A stretch of 64,000 nucleotides of DNA, from the NCBI GenBank assembly GCA_007922195.1, contig ML681998.1:12588357-12652356 (forward strand), read 5' to 3'. Source of the stretch: Podocnemis expansa (Eukaryota; Chordata; Testudines; Podocnemididae). The translations under genes were made by a program, and so were the position numbers. The notes under the pieces were generated by a model that saw only the letters and a program-made list of their open reading frames with translations, did no database searches and had not been told where the DNA came from. Of the stretch, positions 18,616 to 31,200 are shown in pieces (position 1 is the first letter of the stretch; each line of letters opens with the position of its first letter).

Positions 18616-20825
18616 TTCCTCATCCTTCCCTTCTCTGCTTTTTTCCTTATCCCAGCATAACATCATGTAACAGAAATATGTACTTTTTTTTTAAGTTTTC
18701 TGATCGCCTAGAGGCATGACAAAAAGTACAAATATATGCACTTAGGTATTCTTTTTATTGCTTTGCTGCTTCAAAATGCAATAACAAGCATTTTATCAAA
18801 GATTAAAATGTTAGAGTAGTTTCAATAGGGAAAACGGAGAAGTTTCTTTCAACATATCATAAGCTCTTTGGGGCAGAGACAGTGTTTTAATTCTGTGTGC
18901 GCAAAGCCTATGGAGCCTAGATTTCTATCCACTGTCACAATACAAAAACCAGCAGCTTATATGAGAATGTGCTAGATGCCTATGACAAATGGCTTTCACA
19001 ATGCTGTAAAACTGTTGTAAGACCTAAACTTTCATTTTGACATTTCTCATCCTTGTGATTAAGAAGAAAACTTACAAAGAGAAATCGAAGAAGAAACAAT
19101 GTGGTGTTTACTCTTCATGTCTGTAACAAGCCTGAAAACAATCTCTTATTAATGCCAGTGGAGTTGAATTTTGAAAACTAGAGGGGAGAAATTAAATTTC
19201 TGTGTTAACTGTTTCATTGCCACGCATTTTAAAATAAGCATTCACTCTGTGCTTAGTAGTGGTAAGCACAGGCAGATATTGGCCTTGTCTAGGTAAGGAT
19301 TGTGTGCCATTTGAGCACAGGTGAGTCAAACCAATAAGGTGTATTTCTGATTCTCAGTAATATTCCTTTTCTATTCTAGATAAACACATTTGCATCCCTT
19401 GACCTTTATTCAAGAGGGAAGCACTCACTGGTCCTAACTTGGAGGACAACCGGTTTCTTTTGCTTCAGGTCTCAAGTACAGTAGAAGAATGTAGATCTAT
19501 CAGCTAGTCTTACCCTCATCTCTGTGTAGCCGAAAGTCTGGTCTTTCACCTTTAATACTTACGAAGTTAAAGACTCCCAAACAAAACCCCTATCCTTCTT
19601 ATTCTCAGATCCCCTCCAAATGGATCCTGAGCTTATTAGGAAGGTACCCATTTCTATACTCTCTCCCCTGGAAGGGTTCCTCTGCATGCCCTACAGTAAG
19701 GGGCAACACCTAGTAATAACAGGGTATTAACCCTCACCTCACCTAGTACTGCATATGATCTCACACTAACACTCAGAAATGAGAGGACTAATTCTCTTCA
19801 TATTTTCTAACACAAAGTCACCTCTGAGCTGTGACTAAGCATGGTGGGGGGGTTAGGTCAAGAAGTATTTCTAGGAGGAAGGTTTAGGCCACTGAAAATA
19901 GGAACATAGAATAAAAATATAATATTGAATGTTTTTCATGATCAAAATTCTTTACAAATATCTAACTAATCCCCACAGCATGGATAGTGTGTCCATTTCA
20001 CAGAGTGGAAAAGGGAGTTAGAAGTTAAGAGACATGCTTTAGCATTGTGGTTTCTTGTCACTGCTGATACCTTAGGTCCTCTGAGCTGGGAATTTTACCA
20101 AGATCAGTCTGGTGCCTGAGAGACAAGGCTACCAAATCTGCAGCTATAGAGGAGCCTTGTCTCATGGGGCTTCTTTTTCTACCAAAGGCAGGCTGAAGTT
20201 AACATTCATAACTGGTGTTTCACTGCTGTGTATGATGTATTTAGTGCTGACTGGAAGTTTCAAAGTGATAATAGTTTCAGCCCCCAGGGAGTCTGAATTT
20301 GTCTACATGCCCCATTCCTCATTTTGGCCACACTGCAGGTTTCCAGGTGCCACATGTAACTTAGGAAGCCCCCATGTACTCTTCCCCATAAACTCTCCAC
20401 ACACATATGTAGCAATCTTAGGAGGATTTCTTATTCTCTCACCATCATAGGTTTGAATTTCTGTCCCCATAGCTTGCATGAGGAAGGAGTGTGGAATAAA
20501 GGGAGTGGAAGAGGGTGCACCCTGGGCCTTGGAAGGCACTGAAATTACTATGTAGAAACCCATGGTTTGCTTGCCTTGGCTATGATCAGAAAAGAGTATA
20601 AAAGCTGAATTGCAAATACGCACTCTCCCTCTCTGTTGCTACGTGTTGTGTAAATTATGGCCTGACAGACTTTCAGCTTTTAAACTTTAAATTTAACTTC
20701 TGAGGAGATACAGCTTCATGTTAAATCTGGAAACTACTCATTGCCAACTGAGCTCAGTGGCAATATCATGGCTATGCCATGAATTTAATACAAGGTGCAT
20801 GTGTTAGGGTTTGCCTGCCACTCTG

Positions 20826-21047
20826 AGGCATGAGCTATACTAGAAATTTACACTGTCTAGCTGTACCTCTGCAGTGAGACGAATCCACATGGCCTAGGTG
20901 ATGTAGCTAGACCAACCTATCAGCTGGTTTAGATATTGCTAAGTCAATGGAAGAATTCTTCTGAACCCCGCTTGCCAGCATAGGTAGTGTCTACACTGAA
21001 GAGCTACAGTCATGTAACTACAGCATTTTAAGGGTAGACACAGCCTG
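20826..21047 (+). mobile_element. Decayed MITE
   Basis: The ends GGCATGAGCTATACTAG and AGTGTCTACACTGAAG..GGGTAGACACAGCC resemble the inverted '(g)gc..gtagaca' termini of other MITEs here. The interior includes TGTAGCTAGACCAACCTA, a phrase shared in form with the unit at 50268. Confidence 0.5.
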
Positions 21048-23731
21048 ACTTTTTTTTTCTGTGTTTCAGACCCATCTCTCCTCATTTACAAATGTGTGGC
21101 AGGTGGCCAGCTCCCATCTTCCACAACCTCCTGGTAACCAGCAAACATGTCCACATGCTGTTTTCCCCTCCCCAAATGAGGACTCTAAAAGACCCATTAT
21201 AGAAAAAATGTGACTCTTGTAGTAGTCAAATGAATTTCCCTTTATGCAGATATCATACATTTTAGTTAGACTTACTACTGGGCCTTCTCTTGATGTGGCT
21301 ATAAGAATGAGAAGGCCATGTTTTGAGAGGCAGTGTTGTTTTGTGGTATTGCACAGGACCGGGAACCAGGAGTTCTGGATTCCAAGTTATGTGAACTTGA
21401 ACAAGTTGCAACCACTGTATGCCTCATGTGCCCCATCCGTAACCTAAGGATATAGTTACTTGCCTCCCAGAGATGTCAGAGGCGTAATTAGTGTATGAAC
21501 AAAACTTTCTGCGTGGAAGGGGACACTTAAATATTAAATACTATTTATATAGGACCTGTTTAGTGCACAATTTCTTACCAACAAAAGGATATTGTCCCAA
21601 GGCAATGACAGTCTAAAGAAAACAAAATGCAATATCAGACTGTGAGGTTGTGAAAGGCCAAAAGGAAGAATACAAGAAGAAGCTACTACGTTACAAATTA
21701 AGTCTTATTTATGACCAGTCACCAGCATTGGAGCTGATAGTGTCAGTGCTGCAATTAGTACACAGCACAGGCCACAGTTTTGCCAAATGGAGGGAAAATG
21801 TGTTCCTAAGGTTTCTTTTCTAAGCTTTATTACGACTTATCTTTGGTAAGAGGCGCAATAGTTAAATGTTGAGTGATAGACTGTAAGTTCTAATAGTAAA
21901 ATTAGATGGCAGAATTCACAAGCTGCTAAGATGTACTGGTAAAGTTCATACAGATCCCACAAAATATGTTTTATATAATTCAGCACCCTCAAAAGAACAG
22001 TAAGTACCTCACTGATACTATTTAAAAAATGCTAAAGTTAATATTGCAACAAAGGGTTGTAAATGTAGAGGTTTTCCACAAGTGTCTACAGTCAACAGTT
22101 GTGTATCCGTTTGCCAGCAACAGAAGCAGGACAGTGCTAGATACAACTGTATTTTTTAAAGGAAAAAAATGTTGACCACCCAACTAAATAATTATAAATT
22201 GCCATTGGGTAAGCGCAACATGCCTCAGGTGCGCATGCCCAGGATTCATCACCAAATTTGGTCCACTGGGTAGATCATTAGCTTCCCCTGCCTGGGCCAG
22301 GTTCTGACAGCGAATACTGAACCATGACCCCCTCCTTGCCAGTACAAATTCAGGTGTAGAGGCACTGTACCACTAGCTTATGCAATTCAAAATGGGGTAA
22401 ATCTCAGCTTACTCCAGTGCATCACACCTGCATCAGGGCACCAGAACAGCTGAGTGACGCAAAACGTGTAGGAGAGAGGGGCCAGCAGACAGACAGCCTG
22501 GCATAAGTGAGTTGCTTTTCACTATCATTGTTTCTAACATGATGGTTTAACCCCATTCAGGGCTGGTGCCACTGATACAACATTTTAAAGGCTGTTGATA
22601 ATCTATTGTCTGCATTTAAAACACACTTTTCAGAATTCCACTGCGCACCCCCCCACACCAGCACATTTGTGAACACTGGTTCAGCTCCACTAGCTGCTGC
22701 TGTCCTAACAACTATGTTGTAAAGACCTGATCTGAACAGGTTTAGGTAAAACAGTGGATAAATACATGGCAACAGCGTTTCCCCATTCTGTGCGAGGACT
22801 CTGAATGTTGCTAATTTTTGTAGACTTGAACTACTTTTAGCAGTGGTAGAAGCATTTTAGAAAGAGTACTTGGCCTAGACAGGTCTCAGAGTAGACCACA
22901 TTCAATGTACCATTTATGGCTCCACGGAACAAAAGCTCAGGGAATACTGGAGCTGTGGTGCTGCCCAGCAATGGAGCAAGAAAAAATTACTACCAGCAAT
23001 TCAGACCGCACTGCTGCTTCTTTCAACAGGACCAAGGAGCTGCTGGTAGGGTCTCCACACCCACCACCTGCCTCCATTCTCATTGTGGTCAAGTGAGTTG
23101 TTGAGTTGGTCTCGACTCCTACTGTCTGTTACTCTGACTGTGTTGTTAAACCTTCAACCCCTGGTTGCTTTTCTCCATGGAGCAAAAGAGGAGAGGCGTT
23201 GAGCAGCTCTTCAAATCACACTGCACCCCCAGCTATCTGGCCATGAATGTAAGGAAATTTCCTGAACACTCCTGTTCCTTACTATAATATAACTAGGTGA
23301 CTGTAAATAGGCTTTTTGGAGGTAGCATGAGATGGTGCCCTTCACCTTATCAACACACTGGCAAACTACCAAAACTGTGCTTCATTATTCACCATTTTTC
23401 CAGCTGTGCTCAGTCTCTTCTATTCTGAAAGGTTGAATGTGGTTTTAATGATGTCAAGGGAAAAAAATGGTACTGAAAACACACCTCAGGATGATTTTTC
23501 CTATTACAGAACTGACTTTCCATTTGCATCTGCCATTGGATGACCATGTATGAAAAAGGGGGTGGCAACTTCTTGTGGGTATGAATATGCACTAAACAGA
23601 CCTGCACTATAAGAAAGCGTATATTGCATAGCTAAAGCAGACGATATAAGTAGGGATCCATTACAGTATTATTCACTGAAGAGGTGTAATTAAAATAATA
23701 CTATGGTGATTACAGCTATATGAATAGCTAT

Positions 23732-23980
23732 GGGCTTGTCTACACAGAAGATTTACAGTAGTATAAACTGAGGTGTTAAACAGATACAATTATGGGCTTT
23801 TTTCTGGTATACAAGACCCCCCCCTCAGTTTACGTTGCTTTTGAAACGGTTTAAACCAAAAACTGGGGGGGGGGAGACCTCTTACTCTAGATGATATGTC
23901 CATCTGGACAGTGGTACCAGTATATCAACAGCAGTTTAACTACTTGTGTTTAATCACACCAGTAAAACTAGTAAAAAACA
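23732..23980 (+). mobile_element. Probable MITE, right end unclear
   Basis: It starts GGGCTTGTCTACACAGAAG, as other MITE ends do, and contains AGTTTAAACC-like words. I could not place the right terminus with confidence. Confidence 0.4.
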
Positions 23981-24144
23981 TTTCCTAGCACTTTTTTTAC
24001 CCTTTGCCATTGCCACTTATGGATATCAAGAGCCAAATTTTTGACCTACCAAATGAGCTATGACCAAAATTAGTGCTTAAAACATTTGGAATTTAACTAT
24101 AGTAAGGAAAGAAGATTCAGACAAGCCACTTTAATAAGTCAATT

Positions 24145-24150
24145 TTTATT
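24145..24150 (-). terminator. TP53INP1: Candidate polyadenylation signal AATAAA of TP53INP1
   Basis: On the minus strand the sequence reads ATCAATAAAAATTGAC. Cleavage would be expected 10-30 bases further on, near 24115-24135. It is the last canonical signal before the sequence changes to ordinary intergenic DNA. Confidence 0.55.
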
Positions 24151-24973
24151 GATAGTTAAGATCATATTTGTTTCTTCATGAAGTGCATGATGCATCATGA
24201 AACCAGAATACAGAAAATTGTGTCTTATTAAATACACATTGTTTAAGCAATGCTACTTTTTGGCAAAATGCTGTATTTTGTTGTTGTTCAACTTGTATCA
24301 AACTGACTAGTCAAACGAAGAGCCAGACAATCTTCGTATCAAAAGAACTGCTACAAGTAGAGAAAGTGGCTCCAGAAAGAAGCTGCCATATATGCATAGA
24401 CTGATGTACAGTATTTATCTTAACTAAAATGTCCCTTTTGAATTTTCAAGTTTGCTGTGTACAAGTTACACCTAGAAGGCACAGGTTTGTTTACAACACG
24501 TCTATTGACTGATACACATGGAAACACAGTTTCAGCAAAATTAACAAAACAGCATCTGAGACAGTACAAGGCCTCTGCTTTTTCAAGAAACAGTATGTCT
24601 AACTACTGTTCAAAAACCATATAAAAAGCCACACAACTCACATACTAGAGAACAACAACAAAAAAACCTAACTGCCCAAGAACTCCAGGCACAAAACAAG
24701 ACTAGTAATATAAATATGCAAGATAAAAATTAAACAAAAAAAGACACTGATGAAGTATTATATATATCTCATACAATAGCATGGTTTCCAATATTAAGAG
24801 TTGAGAGGCACAGCTTTTGTGCAACAAAACAGTTTATATCCTGAAAGATATAGGCTTTCATCACTAGAAAGTTATCCAGTAATATAGTATAAAAAGATTA
24901 GTATCTCCCAGTTTTTAGGAGCAGTCTAAAATTGCATTTACTTGCCAACCATAAAAAAAGGAGGCTCCACTTC

Positions 24974-24980
24974 TAATGCT
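24974..24980 (-). promoter_or_regulatory. Second miR-155 seed match (7-mer)
   Basis: AGCATTA followed by G on the minus strand gives a 7-mer match near the 3' end of the UTR. Weaker evidence than the 8-mer; it could be chance in 3.8 kb. Confidence 0.3.
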
Positions 24981-25458
24981 TGGGAGCCATGCACTTTCCT
25001 GCTCCCTCCCCCCAAACTAAAAGTTAAAGGATTATAAAACCCTTTCAATTCAAAGAGGTGGAGATTCCATCTTCCTTCATATAACTTTAGGAAAATTAAA
25101 GCTGAAGGAAAGTAGTTATTTAGGAAAAGAAAAGTTAAAGCAAAGAGTTTCCTGAGTTGGAAAATGTATGTGTCTGTGTGGCAGTGACTGGAAAGGAAAT
25201 AAAAGAGAATAGACAGAGGAGAAGTTGTGATAAGGTACGATAGCAGAAGCAAAACTGATATAGGTCAGCGAACAAATGAGAGAGATCCTAGGAGTATGAG
25301 ACCGGTGAAGCTACAAAATTAGCCTCAGATAAATAACAGAGTATTTAGCTCAGGAGGAGATCACTGTATAAATGTGGATATGCACCACTTAAAAAGACAA
25401 TCCAACATAAGAATACCAACGAAAATCCTCTCCATTCTGAATTGGCATTAACCACTTA

Positions 25459-25801
25459 GGCCTTGTCTCCACTAGAACAGATGCTGAAAGCTTTGTTGCT
25501 GAGTCAGGGGTGTCAAAAAAAAAAACCCATATCCCTGTCTAAGACAAGCTTTGCTGCATTAAGTGCTTGCATGGGCAATGCTATGTTGGCAGCAGATGTT
25601 CTGCCACTGAAATAGGTATCACTGCTTGTTTAGGTGGTTTTATTACGTCGGCAGGAGAGCTCTCTCCCTCAGCATAATGTGGCTACATAAGCACTTACTC
25701 TGGCAAAATTTATATTGCTCAGGCAGGATGGGGAGGGAAAGGTTTTCACATCTGTGAGTAACAAAGGTTTTCCCAGCATAAGAGCTAGTGTAGACAAGGC
25801 C
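25459..25801 (+). mobile_element. MITE inside the TP53INP1 3'UTR
   Basis: The left end GGCCTTGTCTCCACTAG and right end CTAGTGTAGACAAGGCC form an inverted repeat with a single mismatch. No matching 3-bp duplication is clear. The interior has no ORF. Confidence 0.8.
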
Positions 25802-25814
25802 CAAGATTCACAGA

Positions 25815-25965
25815 GTCACTCAGAGCGAAACCTATGTTTCATATCACTGAGCATTTTTAAGAACACGTTAGACAAAAAACACTTTTCAGGGATGGTCTAG
25901 CTATACATAGGTCCAGCCTAAGCATAAGGGGACAGACTAGATGACCTCCCTACATTTCTAGGCAT
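25815..25965 (+). mobile_element. CR1 LINE 3' tail fragment
   Basis: It carries TTTTTAAGAACACGTTAGAC, GGGATGGTCTAG and GACTAGATGACCTCCC, with TTCTA at the end: standard CR1 3'-end wording. It is antisense to the TP53INP1 transcript. Confidence 0.8.
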
Positions 25966-27532
25966 CCACCCGAGTAAGACAAAAGCAACACACAGATGAC
26001 TACATTTACAAATACATATGGCAGTTAGTTAAACTGTTAACTAAACCCAGGAAAATGAAAGGAATTGAGACCAGAAGGCTAGTTGCTACAGGATTATGAA
26101 GATTACTCTCCACAAGAGTTCTGCTGCATCTATATGCCATGCTACTGATGCCACAAGATTACTACAAAGCATTAGGGTTTTGCATCAGGAAAGTCAAAAC
26201 ATCTGGTCATATTTCAAAGAACATTTTCACAGCTCTGAAATTATTCTTAAGCGTTAGTGGTCTCCTCTAATCACTGAAAGTAAATCACTGTAAATGTCTT
26301 ATACTTTTTAGGGTTTTCCACATGATGTCATCTGGAAGACATTGTTGAATGTGACTTTATATGCCTCAGCAGCAAATGCAGGGAAAGCAGCTGTGACAGA
26401 TGAAGCATTGGAAAACAAAAAAGAGGAAGAGTATAGCTTCACTATTCTCCCCTTACTCCCCAATCTACTCAATTTTCAAGAAGCATTCCTGGCTTATTTT
26501 GTAGTGTGGCTGTCTGGAAAGTACCTGCACCGTCAAACTGGGTAGCTCTACCTTTCACAGGGCATGCTTTTTTTCCCTAGAAGACTGTGCAAGCTTTTTT
26601 TAAATTAATTTTTTAAAGAGGATGAATAATATTCTGTACTTTTCCCCTCTCCACCACTAGTCTATATAATCAACATCCAGTTAGAATTTTTTTCTGGATT
26701 TATGCCACATGAACAATGAAACATCCACTGTTAATATAGCTCCTAAATCTCCAGCTTTATATACCCTCCTAGCACTGTTTAATTCTGGAAGACCAGTAGT
26801 GTTAGCATGTACTTATAATGTTATGCCTTTCATCACTTCCAGGCATAGACATCCCAACTTCATCCTTTCGTGGGGGAAGAACTGGGAAGGGTCCAAGTCC
26901 CCATCCGGAAAAGAGGTTTTCCCTCCAGTAGTTTGTGAGCAGTTCCTAATCTATCATTTAAAAATGAATTAGATAATTTGATGCAGTAAACAGCATCTCA
27001 GAAGCCCATCCATACTCACCATCCACCAGAAAAGATTCTGCAGAATGTGTTTGAGCTATGGATGGACCTATAGAGTCGTCTAGCCCTTTCTCTTTGGATC
27101 AGACTATGGATTAACTAAACCAAGTTTGGGGAGGTATGTAATGGATGCATTCTCTCCCTCAGAGAAAGAGAATGGTGGAAAAAAGGGAAAAAAAAAAAAA
27201 AGAACAAACGCTGCATATGAGCCAAAATACTGATGGACCTGCAGGTTATTAAAACACAGACCCAAAACCCAGAGAGTCCACTTTTCATTTCACTCCATAT
27301 AAGGCACAAGGTTTGTCCCTTTCCAATACCTGTAACATTTGTGCCACATCTTATTCCAATATTATCAGGTGGACATTTAATTTTTTTTTTTTTTTTTTTT
27401 GCTTGTATCAAGTACCTGGCAACCCTAAACAAACTGTTGAATGTAGGCAGATAATATTTAATTTAGATTAAATCTAGAGTTATCCTTCTTTCCATAAGAG
27501 TTTAGTGACACCTACTTCAAATCCATTGGCTT

Positions 27533-27540
27533 TTAATGCT
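27533..27540 (-). promoter_or_regulatory. miR-155 8-mer seed match in the TP53INP1 3'UTR
   Basis: AGCATTAA on the minus strand is the 8-mer complement of the miR-155 seed. TP53INP1 is an established miR-155 target in mammals. The site is about 430 bases after the stop codon. Confidence 0.55.
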
Positions 27541-27969
27541 TACGTTAGAGGATAACTGTGCACAGTATCTACAGACAGATATACAAAGCTGTCAAAAGCA
27601 CTAGCTATTAAAACAGATAGCTGACCCCAGTACATTCTCTGTCTTCATTCTGATTAAAACAAATTATGTGACTGAAGAATGCCTGTTCTGTCTTTGCTAT
27701 AATTTTCTTTAAAAACCCATCCAGACATACAATATAGTTGAAAAATCACATCTCTTTCTCACACACACATTTCCAAGACACTGATATATTTAAGATAACC
27801 ATTTACGACCAAAAGCAAGGCATTTTGTGATACACTGTATGTAAATATGGTTTCAAACTAATGTAACACTATGATTGTGTTCAAATGATTGACCACACCT
27901 TCATCATCTACACACTAAAACAAGAGAAATGAAGACAATTAACCAATAGGATTACAACCTCAAAAGCCT

Positions 27970-28219
27970 TCAGTAATTATACTGACGCTGGCAAGGCTGG
28001 TGAACAAACAATCCACTGTGCTTGATTTGCCGAGAGTGGCAATCCCTGGTAAGATTTTGGCGACGGAGACTGTTTCTGTTGAGATGGTGTCTTTCGTTAT
28101 GTTCTTTTACCCATTGGGTAGAATGAAAACTCTTGGTTTGTTCCAGAAATCTTGAGTGAGCAGCAAGAGTGGCAACATAACAATGAATATGCTGTCCCAT
28201 TTCATTCCGTGCTTCCATT
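27970..28219 (-). CDS. TP53INP1: TP53INP1 last coding exon
   Basis: The acceptor AAATTTTAG precedes A ATG GAA GCA CGG, completing Arg. The exon encodes the C-terminal conserved region (QHIHCYVATLAAH, QWVKEH, NRNSLRRQNLTRDCH) and ends QYNY-TGA at 27972-27970. The Met here is internal, not a start. Confidence 0.96.
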
Positions 28220-31200
28220 CTAAAATTTAACAAACAAAGGTTACACTTACACTTCAGTTACCACTCTAAGATCTAGATAAGTTTGAGGGAATGTATTTTC
28301 CTCTAGCTGAATAAACATAGGTAAGTTTGGACGGGTTAGCATTGTATCAGTTAAGTGTCACTAAAAATCAATTTCATCATGCAGGTACACAAAAAGTTCT
28401 GAAATATATTTCCATCAATAATAAAAGAAATTTATAGACAGGCAAAATAAGAAAAATGCTGGGAGAACTTCCTAGAGTTTAATTTCAGGATATTTACTGT
28501 GTATACTTTGACACGTGATGTTGACAATATGTGTTTTAATTGTACTGTCATAAAGTTGTCTTGACAACCCTGCTGTCCAACCCTCTCACTGTTAAAATTT
28601 TCATGCAAGTGTGCCAATTTAAATAGATAAAAAAAATGCAAAATGCTTTCAAAATAAATATAAACTATCAAAAAATTTTAAAAAATTCAAGTTCTGCCAA
28701 ACCTAAATATAAATGTTTACACACACCACTTCACTAGATGACCCTAACCTACCCTGTAGATATGAAATTTTCTGAGGTAATTCTTCAGTATATTTTAGAG
28801 AGGAAGTTGATAATAGGTCTGTTTTACACTTATCCATTCTGTAATGATTATGTTATGTTGCCTTTTGTACTTCTGATGCATTATTTAATCTTTTTGGCAC
28901 AATGCATTTTTCGGCTTGCTGTTATACATGAACTAATGGCATACAGCCCTTAAGACCATAAAATGTATTAAATATAAAAGGTTTTCACTATCCTCTGGGG
29001 ATTTAGTAAATATTTACTAGATTTTATTGTTAAAAGTCTTCTTCCACATTGGCAATTTAGGCTGCATGAAAATAAAGCATAATAATAAAAGAGATTGATT
29101 GGATTATCCTGGACAGTTAGCGACCCTAAAGTGGTGTTCATGTGGATCAACAACTTAAGCCACTGAAGTCAGATCAGGTGTCTGAAATGTCAGACGTAAC
29201 TGATATTAAAGATTAAAGCCTGTCCTCTGGATCCTCCATGTGTCTCAAAGTCAAACGGCTGTAAAGACATTTCACCACACAGTATGGACCCCATCAGCCT
29301 AGAGATCAGGAAGATGTTTCTCCTCTCCCTCCTTCCCAGCCTTCCTTATGGTGTTTCAGGGTTTTTCAAAAGTTTTCTAATGCAAGAGCTTTCCAGAGCT
29401 GACACAGCCAATTTTTAAAAACAACTTCCTTGAACCACTCCATCAAGGTGGCATGTTAGCTGCCTCATTACCTGCACAGCAGGCCTTTTTATGGGGCACA
29501 AAGTAGTAGTATGCAATCATAGGAGTCACTCAAAAAGGGTGGTGGTGAAGTTTAGGAGCAGCAGTGACATTTACACCGCTACTGAGCACTAATGTGGGCA
29601 GGCCTCAGGGCCAAGTGGGTGGGTCCCAGCCCACCTGTGGCTACACCCCTGTTCCAAGTGACGTTGTTTGCACATAAAAGCTAACAAGATTGGGACTCTT
29701 AATTGAAAAATCAACATTTAAAAAACAAACAAACCCCACTTCTCTTTACTTACCAGTATATTATTTGTTATAGCAGAATTATTTAGATTTGACCAATTAA
29801 CTGAAATGAACATTGAAATTAATCTTAAAACAGCTACAGCTTTGAAACCCAAGTCTATTTACAAAGCATATCAATCAAGCCGAAAGTACAGTCCCAAAGC
29901 AGTAGTACTTACTGTGCCAGTGTGCCTTAAGCAGCTTTTCCTGGCCCTACAATGTCAAATGGCCAACCATTAACCACTAGAGACTGCAAATCAAGACATC
30001 AATTTTACTGTACTGTCAACTTAGTTACATCTTCTCTCAATTACAGTACTGCATTTCATCTCAACTGCAAGTTGTAGAGCAAGCCAGACACAATTGTTCT
30101 CCAAAATAATTATCTTGCATATGAAATGATGACAAAAATCTTTAAGCCCAGATGCTCAAAAGGTATTTAGTCACCTAGTTCCCATTAACTTCACTGGGCC
30201 TTAGCATTTAATAGTGATACTTTTGGCCCCGTCCTCAGTGAAATGCACGGCTCCATTGAATTCAGAGGGATGATGCTGATTTATACCAAGTGAGTATCTG
30301 GTCCTTTAATCTGATTACATATTTAAGTAGCACTGCATTATAAACAGGTGCAAGATACAGCTCTGGAATGCCTTATACCAGCATCACTGAGCTACACAAA
30401 GTCACCACAACATTTAATATATGACTTTGAGGAAAGGGGAAGGGGACGAATCCATCTACTCTTGTATGACACAATTCTCACTTAAATTTCACCATCTCCA
30501 TTTTGCAACCATTTCTGTTAAATTGCTGGTACAGACTATAGGTTCTTGCAAACTAGTCTATTCTGTTTTGGTTATTCCATGCCCATCCCCATGATACTAG
30601 AGCACCTCACAGTTTCTTTAGAGTCCTTCTTCAAGAGGTCCTGGATACCCACAACTCACATGGACTTCAATCACAGCTGTGGTGCTCTGGGCCTCCTGAA
30701 GAATAAGGCCTTTGATGCCCAAGAGCACAGAGTTTTGGTATCAGTCCCATGCCTATTACACACTGACTTAAGTTGCTTTATGGAAAAAAAAAAAAACAAA
30801 ACAAAACATTCACTATCTTTATGGTGTTGTGAACCAAGAACAAGCATGGGGGCTAGGATGCCACTGAAGTCAGTGGTAATTATTTGCACACAGCTTCACA
30901 AACAAACTCACTGAAAGATGATCCTTGCTCTTTCTTATTTCAGAGGATGAATGCTAGAAGCATGGCAAATTTGTGCAGTTATTCTGAACAAGGGCACTGT
31001 GCATTACACTGGTATTTCTCAGAAGTTGAATATATGGAAAAATGTGTGGGGTGGGTACATTTTTGCTACATCCACAATAGCATCAGCCTACCAGCAAACC
31101 TTGCATTATAGGTTGCATTAAAGGTTGCAAATTCACAGATATCCACATTGTATCTGTGGACCACTTTTGCAGATCAGATGCAGACAAGTTCTGTATATGC

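Larger units (their letters stand above)
16211..24120. other. Intergenic region between CCNE2 and the 3' end of TP53INP1
   Basis: No coding exon with recognisable homology is seen on either strand. The interval holds a hAT element, a P-repeat fragment, several MITEs (listed separately) and otherwise featureless AT-rich sequence, for example 18620-20800 and 21060-23700. Short open frames have no recognisable product. Confidence 0.65.
24125..27969 (-). other. TP53INP1: TP53INP1 3' untranslated region (inferred extent)
   Basis: From the stop codon to just past an AATAAA signal at 24150-24145 is about 3.8 kb, comparable with the long mammalian 3'UTR. It contains two matches to the miR-155 seed, a MITE (25459-25801), a CR1 tail (25815-25965), and poly-T/poly-A runs at 27189-27201 and 27381-27402. 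Intermediate polyadenylation sites are possible. The extent is inferred from signal position, not transcript data. Confidence 0.65.
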
